A DNA stretch of 64,000 nucleotides, taken from positions 62,001 through 126,000 of the forward strand of contig JAOALB010000091.1 of NCBI GenBank assembly GCA_025331125.1, written 5' to 3'. The position numbers were made by a program, and so were the translations under genes. Of the stretch, positions 22,712 to 33,739 are shown piece after piece; positions within the stretch are counted from its first letter, which is position 1; every line of letters starts with the position of its first letter. The notes below the pieces were generated by a model, which ran no database searches, was not told the origin of the DNA, and saw only the letters and a list, made by a program, of their open reading frames with translations. Source of the DNA: Mycogone perniciosa (lineage: Eukaryota; Ascomycota; Sordariomycetes; Hypocreales; Hypocreaceae).

Positions 22712-22727
22712 GCCTTATCGATAAGGC
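22712..22727. promoter_or_regulatory. perfect 16-bp palindrome GCCTTATCGATAAGGC
   Basis: This self-complementary 16-mer contains overlapping GATA cores on both strands (TTATC and GATAA). It lies roughly midway in the bidirectional promoter, so a dimeric factor could act on both genes. No factor can be named from sequence. Confidence 0.6.
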
Positions 22728-22922
22728 TAGATCGGAACATTGGTAATTCCCATTCCTTATCCGCCAGTGAAACAACTGCGATACCAGAAAAATTCCCCGC
22801 CACAATGTAAAGGTCAATGGCAGTATTAGTCCGTGTAGGAAATTTTGGAGCTTCAAGGTCTAGGAGATTTTTTCTGGTCTGAATTTACTGGTATTGGTTC
22901 GACTACGCGAGAATCACCCAAC

Positions 22923-24260
22923 ATGAAGATCAAGGCCATTACCCGATCTTTATCGTCGTACCAGACGCCGGGCTCCGATGCCATCAAGCAGCCCCGAAAT
23001 CTCGACTCATCGTTGCATCCATTTGAGCGAGCCCGAGAGTATAAAAGGGCCGTGAATGCCGTGAAGCTGGAGCGCATGCATGCTGCTCCCTTCATTGGAC
23101 AGCTTGGAAAAGGTCATGTGGATGGTGTTTACTCCATCGCCAAGGACCCCAACTCGCTGGAGCGGTTTGCCAGTGGAAGTGGTGATGGTGTTGTCAAGTG
23201 CTGGGACTTGTCGAGTCGAGAGGAGATATGGCATACCACGGCGCATGAAAACATCGTCAAGGGAATGGAGTGGACAAGGGATCAGAAGCTCCTCACGTGT
23301 GCCGCTGATCGGACAGTCAAGCTGTTTGATCCATACAACACAGCGAGCGAGTCAGCCCCGATATCATCATGGCTAGGCTCCGGAGCCTTCACCAGCTTGT
23401 CACACCACCGCTCACGCAATGCCTTCGCCGTCGCCTCCAGTGTCATTTCCATATACGACCTCGAACGACATACCGCAGCCCCAGAGGTGTTGCACTGGCC
23501 AACCTCAACCGACACAATCACCAACGTCGCCTTCAACTACGTCGAGACGTCTGTTCTCGCCTCCTGCTCCAACGACCGTTCCATCGTCATCTACGACCTC
23601 CGGACATCCACCCCCGTCACCAAATCCGTCCTCAAGTTCGCCAGCAACCGCATCGCCTGGTCCCCCATGGAGGCTTTCAACTTCGCCGCCGCCTCCGAAG
23701 ATCACAACATCTACCTCTTCGACATGCGCAAGCTTGACCGCGCCCTCAACGTCCTCAAGGACCATGTCGCCGCCGTCATGGACGTTGAATTCTCCCCCAC
23801 CGGCGAGGAGCTCGTCTCCGCATCCTGGGACCGTACCGTCCGCCTCTGGACCCGTGATCGCGGCCATTCAAGGGATGTCTACCACACAAAGCGCATGCAG
23901 CGAGTCATGTCCGCCAAATGGACCCCCGACTCCAAGTATCTCCTCTCCGGCTCCGACGACGGCAACATTCGCATCTGGCGCGCAAACGCCTCCCAGCGCC
24001 AGGGCATCAAATCCACCCGCCACCGCCAGGCGCTCGAGTACAACGACGCCCTCGTCCGTCGCTACCAACACATGCCTGAGATCCGACGCATCAAGCGCCA
24101 CCGCCACATCCCCAAGGTGGTCAAGAAGGCGGCGGAGATCAAGAGCGAGGAGATCAAGTCCATCAAGAGGCGCGAGGAGAACGAGCGCAAGCATTCGAGC
24201 AAGCAGTTCCAGGCGCGCCAGAGCGAGAGACAGAAGATGGTTTTGGGGAGGGAGAAGTAA
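22923..24260 (+). CDS. Sof1/DCAF13, WD40 protein of the small-subunit processome
   Basis: A single exon encodes 445 aa, close to yeast Sof1 (489). The N-terminus (MKIKAITRSLSSYQTPGSD) is typical of the family. It is followed by about seven WD40 repeats (GKGHVDGVYSIAKDP...CWDL, DRTVKLFDP, NDRSIVIYDLR, EDHNIYLFDMR, WDRTVRLWTRD, DDGNIRIWR). The C-terminal Sof1 domain (about residues 358-445) is Lys/Arg-rich (RRIKRHRHIPKVVKKAAEI). Sof1 binds U3 snoRNP in the nucleolus and is needed for 18S rRNA maturation. The ATG at 22923 is chosen because it matches the family start; upstream frame is leader. Codons are strongly C-biased in the middle of the gene. Confidence 0.96.
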   Translation: MKIKAITRSLSSYQTPGSDAIKQPRNLDSSLHPFERAREYKRAVNAVKLERMHAAPFIGQLGKGHVDGVYSIAKDPNSLERFASGSGDGVVKCWDLSSREEIWHTTAHENIVKGMEWTRDQKLLTCAADRTVKLFDPYNTASESAPISSWLGSGAFTSLSHHRSRNAFAVASSVISIYDLERHTAAPEVLHWPTSTDTITNVAFNYVETSVLASCSNDRSIVIYDLRTSTPVTKSVLKFASNRIAWSPMEAFNFAAASEDHNIYLFDMRKLDRALNVLKDHVAAVMDVEFSPTGEELVSASWDRTVRLWTRDRGHSRDVYHTKRMQRVMSAKWTPDSKYLLSGSDDGNIRIWRANASQRQGIKSTRHRQALEYNDALVRRYQHMPEIRRIKRHRHIPKVVKKAAEIKSEEIKSIKRREENERKHSSKQFQARQSERQKMVLGREK

Positions 24261-24920
24261 TGTTAGTCACAAGTGTTCAGGGGTATTTAGTGGTGTGGCT
24301 GATATGGACTGCGGACCTGGAAGCTTGTTTGCATGGCACGGCGTTTGGTGTTGGGCTTCAAAAGAGGTGCTAGATATTATATATGTCTTGTTACGAATAC
24401 CAAAATTCAAGGGTTCTTAAAATCCAGGGACTTGAACAAGGAATGCCAGCTTGTGACAATCAGGTAAATTCAGTTATTTGTCTCCATGACAAACATCGTT
24501 ACTTTTCATCTAATCCACGTCACAAAAGCAACACACAAAAGCCAACCTGAGCACACAGACAGACCCTCGAAGAGTGCGGCTCGCCAAAAGCGCCAAAAAC
24601 AAACCATCCACACGCCTGAGCGAAAAAAGACAAAGGAAAACAAAAAGTCCACCGCAGCTACCTCAATGGAGACATTGCGTTCAAACTTTTTTTGGGCCTC
24701 TCCATCTCCATTGGGTCGAGAGAGTAGGGTATTGGTCAAGTTGCCCCCCCTTATGTTCCGCCCCCCTGTGTTGTAATATGAAACCGTTGTCCGTAAACAC
24801 CTCCTTTCTCTTGTATCAACGCCAGAGCCTCCGTTATTATAATACAGCTGTACACGCCTGGCCTGTTTATCCTGGCAGATATCTCGAAAGGGGAAAAAAT
24901 AGAAATAAGTTGGTGGGGAC
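24261..24920. other. convergent 3' region, sof1 / PFK-2
   Basis: This stretch of about 660 bp lies between two stop codons. It has A-rich and T-rich runs near 24530-24680. No supported gene. Confidence 0.6.
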
Positions 24921-27048
24921 TCAGACGCTTCCCCTGGCAGCCTTTTGGGGCCTGTAGTTGGGCAATTCGTCGAACCATCCTCGGCCCTCATTGTACTTGT
25001 AGGCGTGGAAGGCAATGCCATAAGGTTTCGGCTCGATCGAGTATAGCATGCCCAAGGGCACATCCATGTCGGTGATATCCTCTCGAGTCAAGTCCATGAA
25101 GTAGGCCATCAGGACTCGGCAAACTGAGCGGTGCCCGATAATGAGAACATGGTCCGTGATGCGCTCAATCTCCCGCACCATGTCGCGCAGGCGGCTAATA
25201 ACCTGGAGGTAACCCTCACCACCAACGCCCGGGTATATGTAGTTGAGCTTGTCCTTGGCGCGGTTGTGGAACTCCTCAGGGTATTTCCTCGCAATTTCGT
25301 CGTATGTCATGCCCTCAAACTGACCCGAGTTCAGTTCGTTGAGCATCTCCCAGTTCTTGACGTCGTAGTCGTCGTCAACATCAAAGTACTCCGCCGTCTC
25401 CACGCTGCGCTGCAGCATAGACGTCCATACGCAGAAGTTCTTCTCGTCCAAATCGCGATTCATGTCGGGGTATGGCGGAGTATTATCACCCGGAAGAGGC
25501 GGGAACGACGCCTGCGCCATCTTACTCTTCTGCTCGATAATCCATTCCTTCCGCTTGTGAGTCATGAATTTGTGTAGAGCCTGAGCGTAGCAGTGACCTC
25601 GCTCAGTCAGAGGAGAGTTTCCACCCAATCTGCCAAGCTCATTGTCAACACTTTGACCATGCCTAGTCATCCAAATCTGCCGTGGGGCAAGATTGAAACT
25701 AGAGAGATATGTGCTGATTCCGCCGCTCAAGAACCCCTTGAGTCTATGCTGGACCAACTTTCGTCCGACATCAATCATCTACGGAGGTTAGTGGGATCCT
25801 TGAATAGGCGGCTTAATCAATGAAACATACCTGGATGTACTGCATATCGTTATCCTCCTCATACTCTCCAAGTGGCTCATAAGCGCTAGCGTACGCTGCA
25901 ACCCGGTGCTTGAAGTCTTCCAGCGACTTGATGGGGTCCTTGTCCCGATAATCCGGACCAGAGAGCTTCAGTCGCATATTTGCCTCCAGTAGGTCTGGGT
26001 CTCTGCAAATACTCTCGATGAATAGAATGCCCAATTTGGGTTCCCGGTCCTTGATGTGATCGACGACATGCTGCCTCCGGGAGATTGTGCTATTCGTGGC
26101 GTCGAGAATACCTACAGCACCACCCTGGTTTAAGAGGTAGTCCAACAATTCGTCCAGAGTATCTATTGCGACCTGCTCCCTGAATGCAGCGCCTTTCTGG
26201 TTCTTGGGATCGAAGAATTGTGCAGATTGGTCGGCCTCCTCTTGGTTCTCCACATAGTTCAGGTCTAACATCGTAGGTTCGCCCTGATCAAGACTGAAAC
26301 CACCATGAGGGGCCGGCATGCCATTCAGCAAGATGGAAGCTGCCTGGACAGGGGGGTCAAGGAAATCGGGCTCCGGGGCCAGGTTAGGCTGAACAGGGAC
26401 CTTGATACCAACGGCATTGCGCCGCCGATTGCCCACATTGAAAATTCGTGATTCATGCTGTTGCCACGAGAGGTAGCGCTGGAGCTTCTTGGTGATGTAT
26501 GACTTTCCGCGGGCGGGTAGGCCGACCATGACAATGACAAGTTTCGCGGCGACATCTCGCTGGGGAATTCGTCCGTCCGGGGAGACTTTGGATCGGGTCA
26601 TGCCAGGGATATTGAGCGTCGTGGCATGAGGTCGGACGCGGGGGGTTTGACTACCCGAGTTCTGTCGCTGAGGAGGGCTGTCCGCGGTGTTAACCAGCGT
26701 GTTCGCAAGGTTGGTGGCGCATATCGGAAACAGGGGATGGATGAGGTCATGAAGGTCCGGAAGCTGCGGGAAGCCAAGAGCGACAAAGACTTACATGCGC
26801 GGCGAACTGGGAGCTGTGGAGGTGACGCTTCGTGAATAGGGCGGCGTGTCTGTCAGGTCGTTCATCATGCGTAGTGTAGTGGCCATGGTAGACATGGGGA
26901 CTGAGAGAGGGCCGTAAGCGACATCTTTGGCGGGCGGCGGCAGTACAGCCAGGTACTGCTGACGCTCGAGTTCTGGAGAGGTCGGCGAGGCCGTTGAGGG
27001 AGAGGGAGATGGTGGCGATGGCGGAGATGCAGCGAGCTGGTTGTTCAT
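24921..27048 (-). CDS. 6-phosphofructo-2-kinase / fructose-2,6-bisphosphatase
   Basis: Three exons (27048-26795, 26677-25831 and 25778-24921) give about 652 aa. The N-terminal 85 residues are Ser/Pro-rich and likely regulatory. A conserved lead-in (TPRVRPHATTLNIPGMTRSK) precedes the kinase P-loop GLPARGKS (about residues 137-144). A segment of about 60 residues, absent in animal enzymes, follows NVGNRRR. The phosphatase domain begins at about residue 400 with RHGQS (phospho-accepting His, about H407) and keeps EGMTYDEI and IIGHRSVCR. The pieces for both making and breaking fructose-2,6-bisphosphate are present, unlike yeast Pfk26, whose catalytic His is lost. It sets glycolytic flux in the cytosol. 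The phosphatase motif reads RHGQ rather than the common RHGE. Confidence 0.93.
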
Positions 27049-27860
27049 GACAAGCTTGGCGAGAGCCGACTGTTCTGCAAGTCTCCGACCCGCGTCTGTA
27101 TAAGAGGAGGGGCAGATGGTAAGCGGATGCGATTGTGGGATTGGCGTTGCGCAAGAAAGAAAGAAGGCACAAGGACGGAGCAAACAAAAGATGATGGCCA
27201 GATTGCCTGGTTGATGGGTTTGGCGCACGAGTTACACACCTTCTCTGCGAAAAGACACTGCTGAAGGCATCTGGTGATGTTGGAGGAGAGAAAGAAAGTT
27301 TGGCGCAAACGGAGGCGAGGCCACGGAGAAACAGCCCTGGCACCTGGCTCAACAAGCACTCTCCAGGGAATAAATGGCCTGCAGCTGGCCTGGCGTCCAA
27401 TGGCCAATGGCGTGTAAGCGTTAGTGGCAGCCCCTGCGAAACCGGCTGGATTGGGGTGTCTTCGGAGGCTCAGAGGGGGGTGTGTGCGCCGTAAGGCCAC
27501 AGTGAATGTGAATTGCCAGTGACTTCAGGCGAACGACAGGGGGTCTGGTTAGTGGGCTGGTCCACTGACGGGCACGCTAAGGAACAGTAGGCCGGTGCTG
27601 TTGGCGTCGGTGGCGGCGTTGCGTTGCGTTGGAGGTGTGGTACGGAGTACAGTGGGTAGGTTGGAGGGGCTGCTGAGCTGAGACCCTGGGCTGCCTGCCA
27701 GTCGACTGCTGCTGAGTGCTACCGTATGCGTATTACGCTGGCTGGAGTGTGTGGAAGAGCCAAGAAAAATCGCTGTGTCTGTCTGGCGTTAGGTCACAGC
27801 CCAGAGATAATCCACCAACACCAGCAAGTCGATAAAGCACGTACGTCAGAGCCTGGTACC

Positions 27861-27899
27861 TACTCGTACGAGTAGGAGTAGCAGCACTCGTACTCGTAG
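27861..27899. repeat. TACTCGTACGAGTA-type motif cluster
   Basis: The palindrome TACTCGTACGAGTA is followed within 25 bp by further ACTCGTACTCGTA units. It lies in the PFK-2 upstream region. Confidence 0.75.
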
Positions 27900-28141
27900 A
27901 ATGTGGTTTGATGACGAAGGGCGTGCGATTGCTGAGATTGATGCCAAGAGATCTGTCTTGCTTTGTAATTCCGGAGCGTCCAAGATGCGATAACGATACG
28001 AAGTAATAGTAGATGTCAGATAATATCGGTCGGTGCAATATGACGGAACAAATGGCTGAGCTGGCTGGCTAAACGATAAAAGAAATGAAAGCAAATGAAA
28101 CGCAAATGACGACCGACGTCTTTGTTTCGGCAGGTTATAGA

Positions 28142-28164
28142 TACTCCGTACGGAGTACTCGTAG
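28142..28164. repeat. perfect palindrome TACTCCGTACGGAGTA plus CTCGTAG
   Basis: This 16-bp exact palindrome is the cleanest full copy of the dispersed motif in the window, formed by two TACTCCGTAC units sharing the GTAC core. Confidence 0.8.
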
Positions 28165-29475
28165 AGTGAATGAATAGTCGAGTGCCCTCTGGGATCGTGA
28201 GAACGCAATTGAGGTGTGTCGAGCTGGCTGGCGAGTTTTGCAAAATCTCCATCAAGCGCCAGACGAAACAACTCATGGAAACGGTCCTTTATACATACAT
28301 ACAAGGCATATTAGATAGTAGATCCAGAGTGCTACTAATAATATTACAGTATGGGCTACTGTATCTAATCCAGACCACCCACTTTCAAGCCACCCTTCAT
28401 CGGACGACTCAGATTCCCCCCTCTCCCTGCCTTACCAAGCTTCACTCAATGCCTATCTTAGCTAAGTTACATGCCTTGGGTCCGATTCGCAACATGCAGC
28501 AGAGTTGGCTCGCATCATGCAGCGGATACGGAGGTCTTCAGCACCGCAGCAGCAGCTCTCAATGCTCCCTGGCGTCACTCTCTCTGTGTGGTCGGAGATG
28601 CGCCGACGCCATCCCCCCAACGCTAGGCCTAATGCCTGTAATTTTTTCTTGGCTCTCGCACGCTTTCGCTCCATCTTCATCTCCATCTCCAACTACGGAG
28701 TGGGGATCCACAGATTACAGCTTGCTTGCTTGCTGGCTGGCTGGCTGGCGAACGGAGCTTTGGTGCCGGTAGTCGTTTGTTGGCCATCTGGTTGTCCAGC
28801 GCGGAGGGCGCGCGAGGCGCATTCTCCCCATGTTGAGAGGGCATGACCATTCATCTGCATTCTGTATGGATGGACGACTTGATCTGCTAGTACGGACTCC
28901 ATGTTTCGTACGGCCTGCTTCAATCACCAGGTGGCTGCGTCATGATACGGCTGATCAAGTTGCCGAAGGGGGGCGATTCTCCAAATTCCTCCAACAGACG
29001 AGGAGATGGTGTGGGCAAGTCACCGTTTATGGCAGTGTCTCTCCAACTTGGACACTACCCAATAATACTACAGCAAAGTACGTATTACCCTGCCAGATTG
29101 TCTGCCCAATAAGGTCCGCTTCAGCTCAAGCCTGCCTCGTAACTTTCATCCAAGAAGTTTCCGGATTTTCCATGTGAATAATTAGAAAAGACGGATTCGG
29201 CGCATCATGTTCAATTAGCATAATTTAGAATTGGAACATGTCTCTGACAGCGGCGGCCCTGGTCGCCGATAGCGGACAACAGTAGCGTCGCATCGGACGC
29301 CACGGATAAACTAGACAGAAAAAGAACTGTGAAGATGTTATTGCTGATTGGAGCCATTGTCATTACTCTTCCGCTTCTCGTAATAAGGTTGTGGACAACT
29401 GCCAAAACGGAATCTGATAATTCATACGAAGTAGTACTCGTAGTAGTAGTAATTTCCTGGCATTATTATTCAGCC

Positions 29476-30552
29476 TACTCGTACGTGTACTCCGTAGTGG
29501 CAATTGATGTTTTATTTTCGAGTAAAAAGAAAATAATTATGCCTTGCTTGTTGTGTGCTACCCTGCCAAGCAGCCTGACGGACGGCCCGGCCTGGCTTGA
29601 CCAGCAGAGCTCGTATACGTCACACAAAGCCACGCTCAGGGCGATTTTCTACAGGGCATTCCCCCCTGTGGCGGAGACGCCAGACATCATGCTTACTTGT
29701 AGGCAAGCTCCTACGAGTACGAGTACGTGGTTGCTATCAAGCACCATTTACTCCGCAAGGCAACAAGCCTCACCCCTCCAACTGGTTGAGACAGGATCGC
29801 CTCAACAGAAACCTGACGGGCCAGAAGATAAAGGGATAGAGAGACATGGCTACGTATGCTTAATTTATGCAGGCTCCATGCGGCACTGGATTGGTTGTCA
29901 CCAATTGGTTTCACGCCATGTCCAGCTCAGACACCGATGCTCCGCAAAGATCTAAGAAAGCTCATCACTGCATTGCATCGCATCGACATGGCATGGTCTT
30001 GGCTCCAGCCTCGAATGGTGGCCTCGCCCCCCTCTGTCCAATGAGGGGCATTAGCTGCGAGGATCTGCCATCACCAGTCATCAGACAACGTGTGTCCGTT
30101 ACTTGCTTAGAAGCACCATGACATGACAGTAGGTAGGTTTTGCCGTGTCAGGCGGCATATGGCAGTCATCCTATTCCACTTGACCCGCACCATGTAATCG
30201 TCACAAGCATCAGCATCAGCTGACCGCGAGTCTCCCGTGCGCAGATTCGTTGACGTAGGTTGATTTGGCAGCGTCTGGCGGTTCGCACTGCGACTTGTTT
30301 TGGTGGATGAACTATCTGGCCTATGAGAGGCCTCAACTCACACATGCTGTCGGTGATATTTACCGATGCGCTTTCGTCATGCCCACTAAAACAAGAGCAA
30401 GGTGTGCCAAGCGACTGCTGTTTCCAACCATCTCGGGGATTTCGGTCAGACACCAAGCCATCGAAACTATTGGCGATCCTTGCTGCAGGGAGCTTCTATA
30501 ACCCCGTGGGGGTACAAAACGCTACATATAATATATACTCCGTACTTCGTAC
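29476..30552. repeat. scattered motif copies
   Basis: Copies are at 29476-29496 (TACTCGTACGTGTACTCCGTA), 29712-29728 (tandem ACGAGTAC) and 30536-30552 (TACTCCGTACTTCGTAC). All lie between genes. Confidence 0.7.
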
Positions 30553-32354
30553 ACAGGAAAATTAACAAGCGCCAGATGCGCCAGGACACTGATCATCGGC
30601 CTTCTCGGTTGGCCACATAAAACGTTGCATCGGCCTTGCTCTCCCGATACGTGGCGGGTTTCTAGGCCTCGCTTCGCTTAGAAGAGTTGGACTCTGTACA
30701 ATATTGCTCCATACCTACGAGTATGCTCCATATATATCGCACCATGCTTGCAAGATAAAGATGGGGGTCCCGCTGCAGCTAGAGCCTCCTTCATGCACAA
30801 GCCATCAGCACTAGATACAGAGCATCGTTTTGGGGATTGTGTGGGCACGGAGATCGTGAGGCCGACAGGGGAGAAGTTGCTCCGAACGCCTGGTATTATA
30901 CACACACACCAATATGTGGTGTAACAGCTTGACAGCGGCAACACACCGTAGGAGTGTTGAATACTCCGTAAAGACAGAGATAATATCATCATTGGTGAAG
31001 ATATGGTATGATATTGCACTGACTTATTGACTTGGATAACCTTGACCGAGACAACTAGCAGGTCTAAGAAGAACCAGATGTTCTCCTCTTTCACGAACCA
31101 GACACACCACTCATCCCTAGGTAGGCAAATGAATAGTAGTGCTAGTATTATATGAAGCCTTGGAAATGCTTGTGCAACGAGAACTGACAAACATCCTTCG
31201 AAGAACGATACATTTTATCATTCGGTCTAGTGATGGATGCGGTGTTACCACTAAGAGTTATTATTGGGTACTGCTCTGTATGTTGGGCGATCTACGGAGT
31301 AATACCTCTTACAAGCATGTGCAATTAAATAGCCTCATGTCTATCAACTTTGCAATGGGCATAGAATCTCCATTGCAAATATATTCCTTTTTACCAGCCG
31401 TTTAACGCACCGCTGTGCGAGATCTAATGCGAGATCTGGTGGCTGTAAATCTGAGCCGCAAGTGAACCTCAAGTGGGCCCCTGTAAATCACATCCAACCA
31501 GCGCCCAAAAAAATTCAAGCTCCACTAAGGCTTCAACTACTGACTTCTGCAGCTCTTCTCTTCATCATCCTGAACATCATCGGACAGAAAGCATCGCAAA
31601 TCTGTTTCAACACGCTCGAATTCATTAAAGAGTTTGTCCGGTATGTATGCATCCATCCTGAATTACTGTTCTCAGCGGCATATCGTCCAATGTTGCGCAG
31701 CATTTCTGACAGTTTCATCGCAGTTCAGGCAGTTGAGCCTCATTCACAACGCTTTTGTGAGGCAGGTGACTTTGCATCTGCTGGTGCATTTCAGTTTCTC
31801 GAAAAACTTGTCCCAGAAGGCACTCAAGAAGCCAACAAGGCCTTCATCCGCAAGAGCCACTGGACGTCCAAAAGCCATCTCAGCAATGTCAAGCGTCACC
31901 AACAAACACACATCGCGGTCACTTTAGGCGAATCCCGTACAGTTTTGTTGGTGCCACAGTTCCCGCGCTTGATTTGCGAGTTTCTTCCTCTCGCATCCAT
32001 CTCGACTGCTTTGTTCTAGGTCGACTTTAAATGCTGGCCTGCTGTCGCCTCGACTGGTTGCTTCCCTTGATGTAGATCAACGAGAGAGCATCCTCCGGAC
32101 TCAGCAGTGCCTTTTGTTTCCTCGAGTTTTCACCCTCGCACCATCTTCGCACTACAGCCTCCCTGCCCTACGTTCGTCCGAACTGGCATGCGAGGATAGG
32201 GCTGTCTGCGCTCATTTGCGTCTGGAATTTCCATATTCATCTCTAAATTTGATGTAAGTCCCAACCCAATCAGCCATCCAAGTTGCATACTGACCCTATC
32301 AAGTCTATCCCCTCTCTCACGCGGCAAAGGTTGGCTGAGGAACGGCAAGATAAA

Positions 32355-33739
32355 ATGTCTGCCGCTGTCAGCACTCGGCCTGGGCCTGGACCAGCTGAAG
32401 CAGAAGCCGAGGTTCAGACGAAGGAGTCTCGCCAGCCAAAAGGCATCATACCAAACCCGTTGATCGACGACCTCAGGACTCGGGCCCTCCCACGTGGCGT
32501 TCTCATCCCTCTGAAAACAACCCAAGAAGTTCGGCAAGACCACACTATTGTGCAGGCATTTATCACCAGAGCACCAACCAAGTCCGCCAACGATGTCATC
32601 ACGTTAGTCCAGCCTCTGCAACCTTCCCCTTGACTCCAACCAGGCTCGCTTCCCAACACAAGCAGCTCGAGCGACCCTCACACAGCTTAGGATACTGACA
32701 TTATGCCAGGGTGCTGCGCAACCTGCGGCCTGATGGTAATGGTAACACCTTGCCACATCTTCGTACATGCGCGAAGCCCACGGACCTTCCCGCCCACCTG
32801 AAGACTCAACTCATGAACGACACACCGACGGGGCGTCAGATCCATACCGCAAAGTCGAGCTGGATTTACATCATTGTGGGAGAGACCAAGGACTTTATTG
32901 AAGATGAACTCATTAAAGCTTTTACGGGACTTGAAGGGCTGGAGAAGGAACCGTTTCTAAGCCGTATTCCAGTTCCGCTGCTGGCACCAACATCGCAAGT
33001 TCAAGCAGCCATGTGGTCAGCACAGTTTTGGCCGACAGTGTACCGCAAGAACAATCCTCTGGGACCTCACCCTGGCATAGTAGCTCGTGGCACAGAAGAC
33101 ATCAAGGAAGACACTGCGGTTTGGATGACACTCGCCCATCGCGTGGCTCTGCAGGCTAAGGAAGCGGGCATCGGTGAAGCCATGGGAGCTGTCATTGTTC
33201 AGAGGTCAGATAATGGGGCAGAAGTTGTTGGCCTTGCTGGAGATGCCCGGTTCCATCAGGAGTGTGACTTTGGCCTCGGCAACAACTCGATGTCTCACTG
33301 TGTTTTACGAGCCATCAGTATGGTTGCGCAGAAGCTCGTCCGACATGAGCGCAGGGCTAACCAACAACCAATCGAATATACCACTCTGGAATATGACGCC
33401 TTCCAGGATGCACCCCTTACCGAGCTGGAGAAGCAATGCTTCGCTCAAGAGCACCCGAATAAGGAGGGCTACCTTTGCCACGGCCTGGAGCTCTATGTCA
33501 CTCACGAGCCATGCGTTGCGTGTTCCATGGGCATTCTTCACTCGCGGATGGGAAAGGCGGTTTTTTGCAACCATATGCCCCGGACCGGGGGCTTGAGCTC
33601 GGATGATCGTCCTGATGGAGGTGGACGAGGGTTGGGTCTCTTCTGGAGGCGAGAGCTCAACTGGAGCTTGTTGGCGTGGGAGTGGGAGCGCGACGGCGTG
33701 CCTGACCTGCCTGCCGTTGACCCGACCACTCATGTTTAG
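32355..33739 (+). CDS. tRNA-specific adenosine-34 deaminase, regulatory subunit Tad3 (ADAT3)
   Basis: Two exons (32355-32602 and 32710-33739) give 425 aa. The C-terminal half is a CDA-fold deaminase domain in which the catalytic HAE motif is replaced by HCV (H279; SHCVLRAI), as in Tad3, where Val replaces the proton-shuttling Glu. The zinc-binding PCVAC motif (C351, C354) is kept. Tad3 pairs with catalytic Tad2 and converts A34 to inosine in cytosolic tRNAs. That includes tRNAs with an AAG anticodon, such as the tRNA-Leu in this window. The intron joins in phase 2 (DVIT|VLRNLRPDG). The start is the first ATG of the frame, after a pyrimidine-rich leader. Confidence 0.95.

Larger units (their letters stand above)
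22530..22922. promoter_or_regulatory. bidirectional promoter, rpb3 / sof1
   Basis: This 393 bp gap separates two housekeeping genes that start in opposite directions. It contains two adjacent palindromes listed separately. Confidence 0.7.
27049..32354. other. 5.3 kb gene-poor region between PFK-2 and tad3 (divergent)
   Basis: This is the upstream region of two divergent genes. The longest frames (about 185-210 codons near 28170, 29329 and 31462) lack domains. Two of them open at GTG, and those at 28170 and 29329 contain the dispersed decamer motifs or simple repeats. I see no transposase, no long terminal repeats and no tRNA. Simple repeats include GCTTGCTTGCTTGCTGGCTGGCTGGCTGG near 28720-28750. 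The pyrimidine-rich leader of tad3 begins at about 32150. Confidence 0.6.

Noticed and set aside
23419..24420. 333-codon plus-strand frame inside sof1
   Set aside because: It is a shadow of the strongly C-biased sof1 coding sequence; its Ser/Pro/Arg-rich translation has no domain.
28170..28772. 200-codon plus-strand frame
   Set aside because: It includes a GCTTGCTTGCTGGCTGG simple repeat and lacks any recognisable domain or codon bias.
29329..29955. 208-codon plus-strand frame with a hydrophobic start
   Set aside because: It opens at GTG (ATG two codons later), runs through several copies of the dispersed ACGAGTAC/CTCGTACG motif and shows no domain; judged to be chance.
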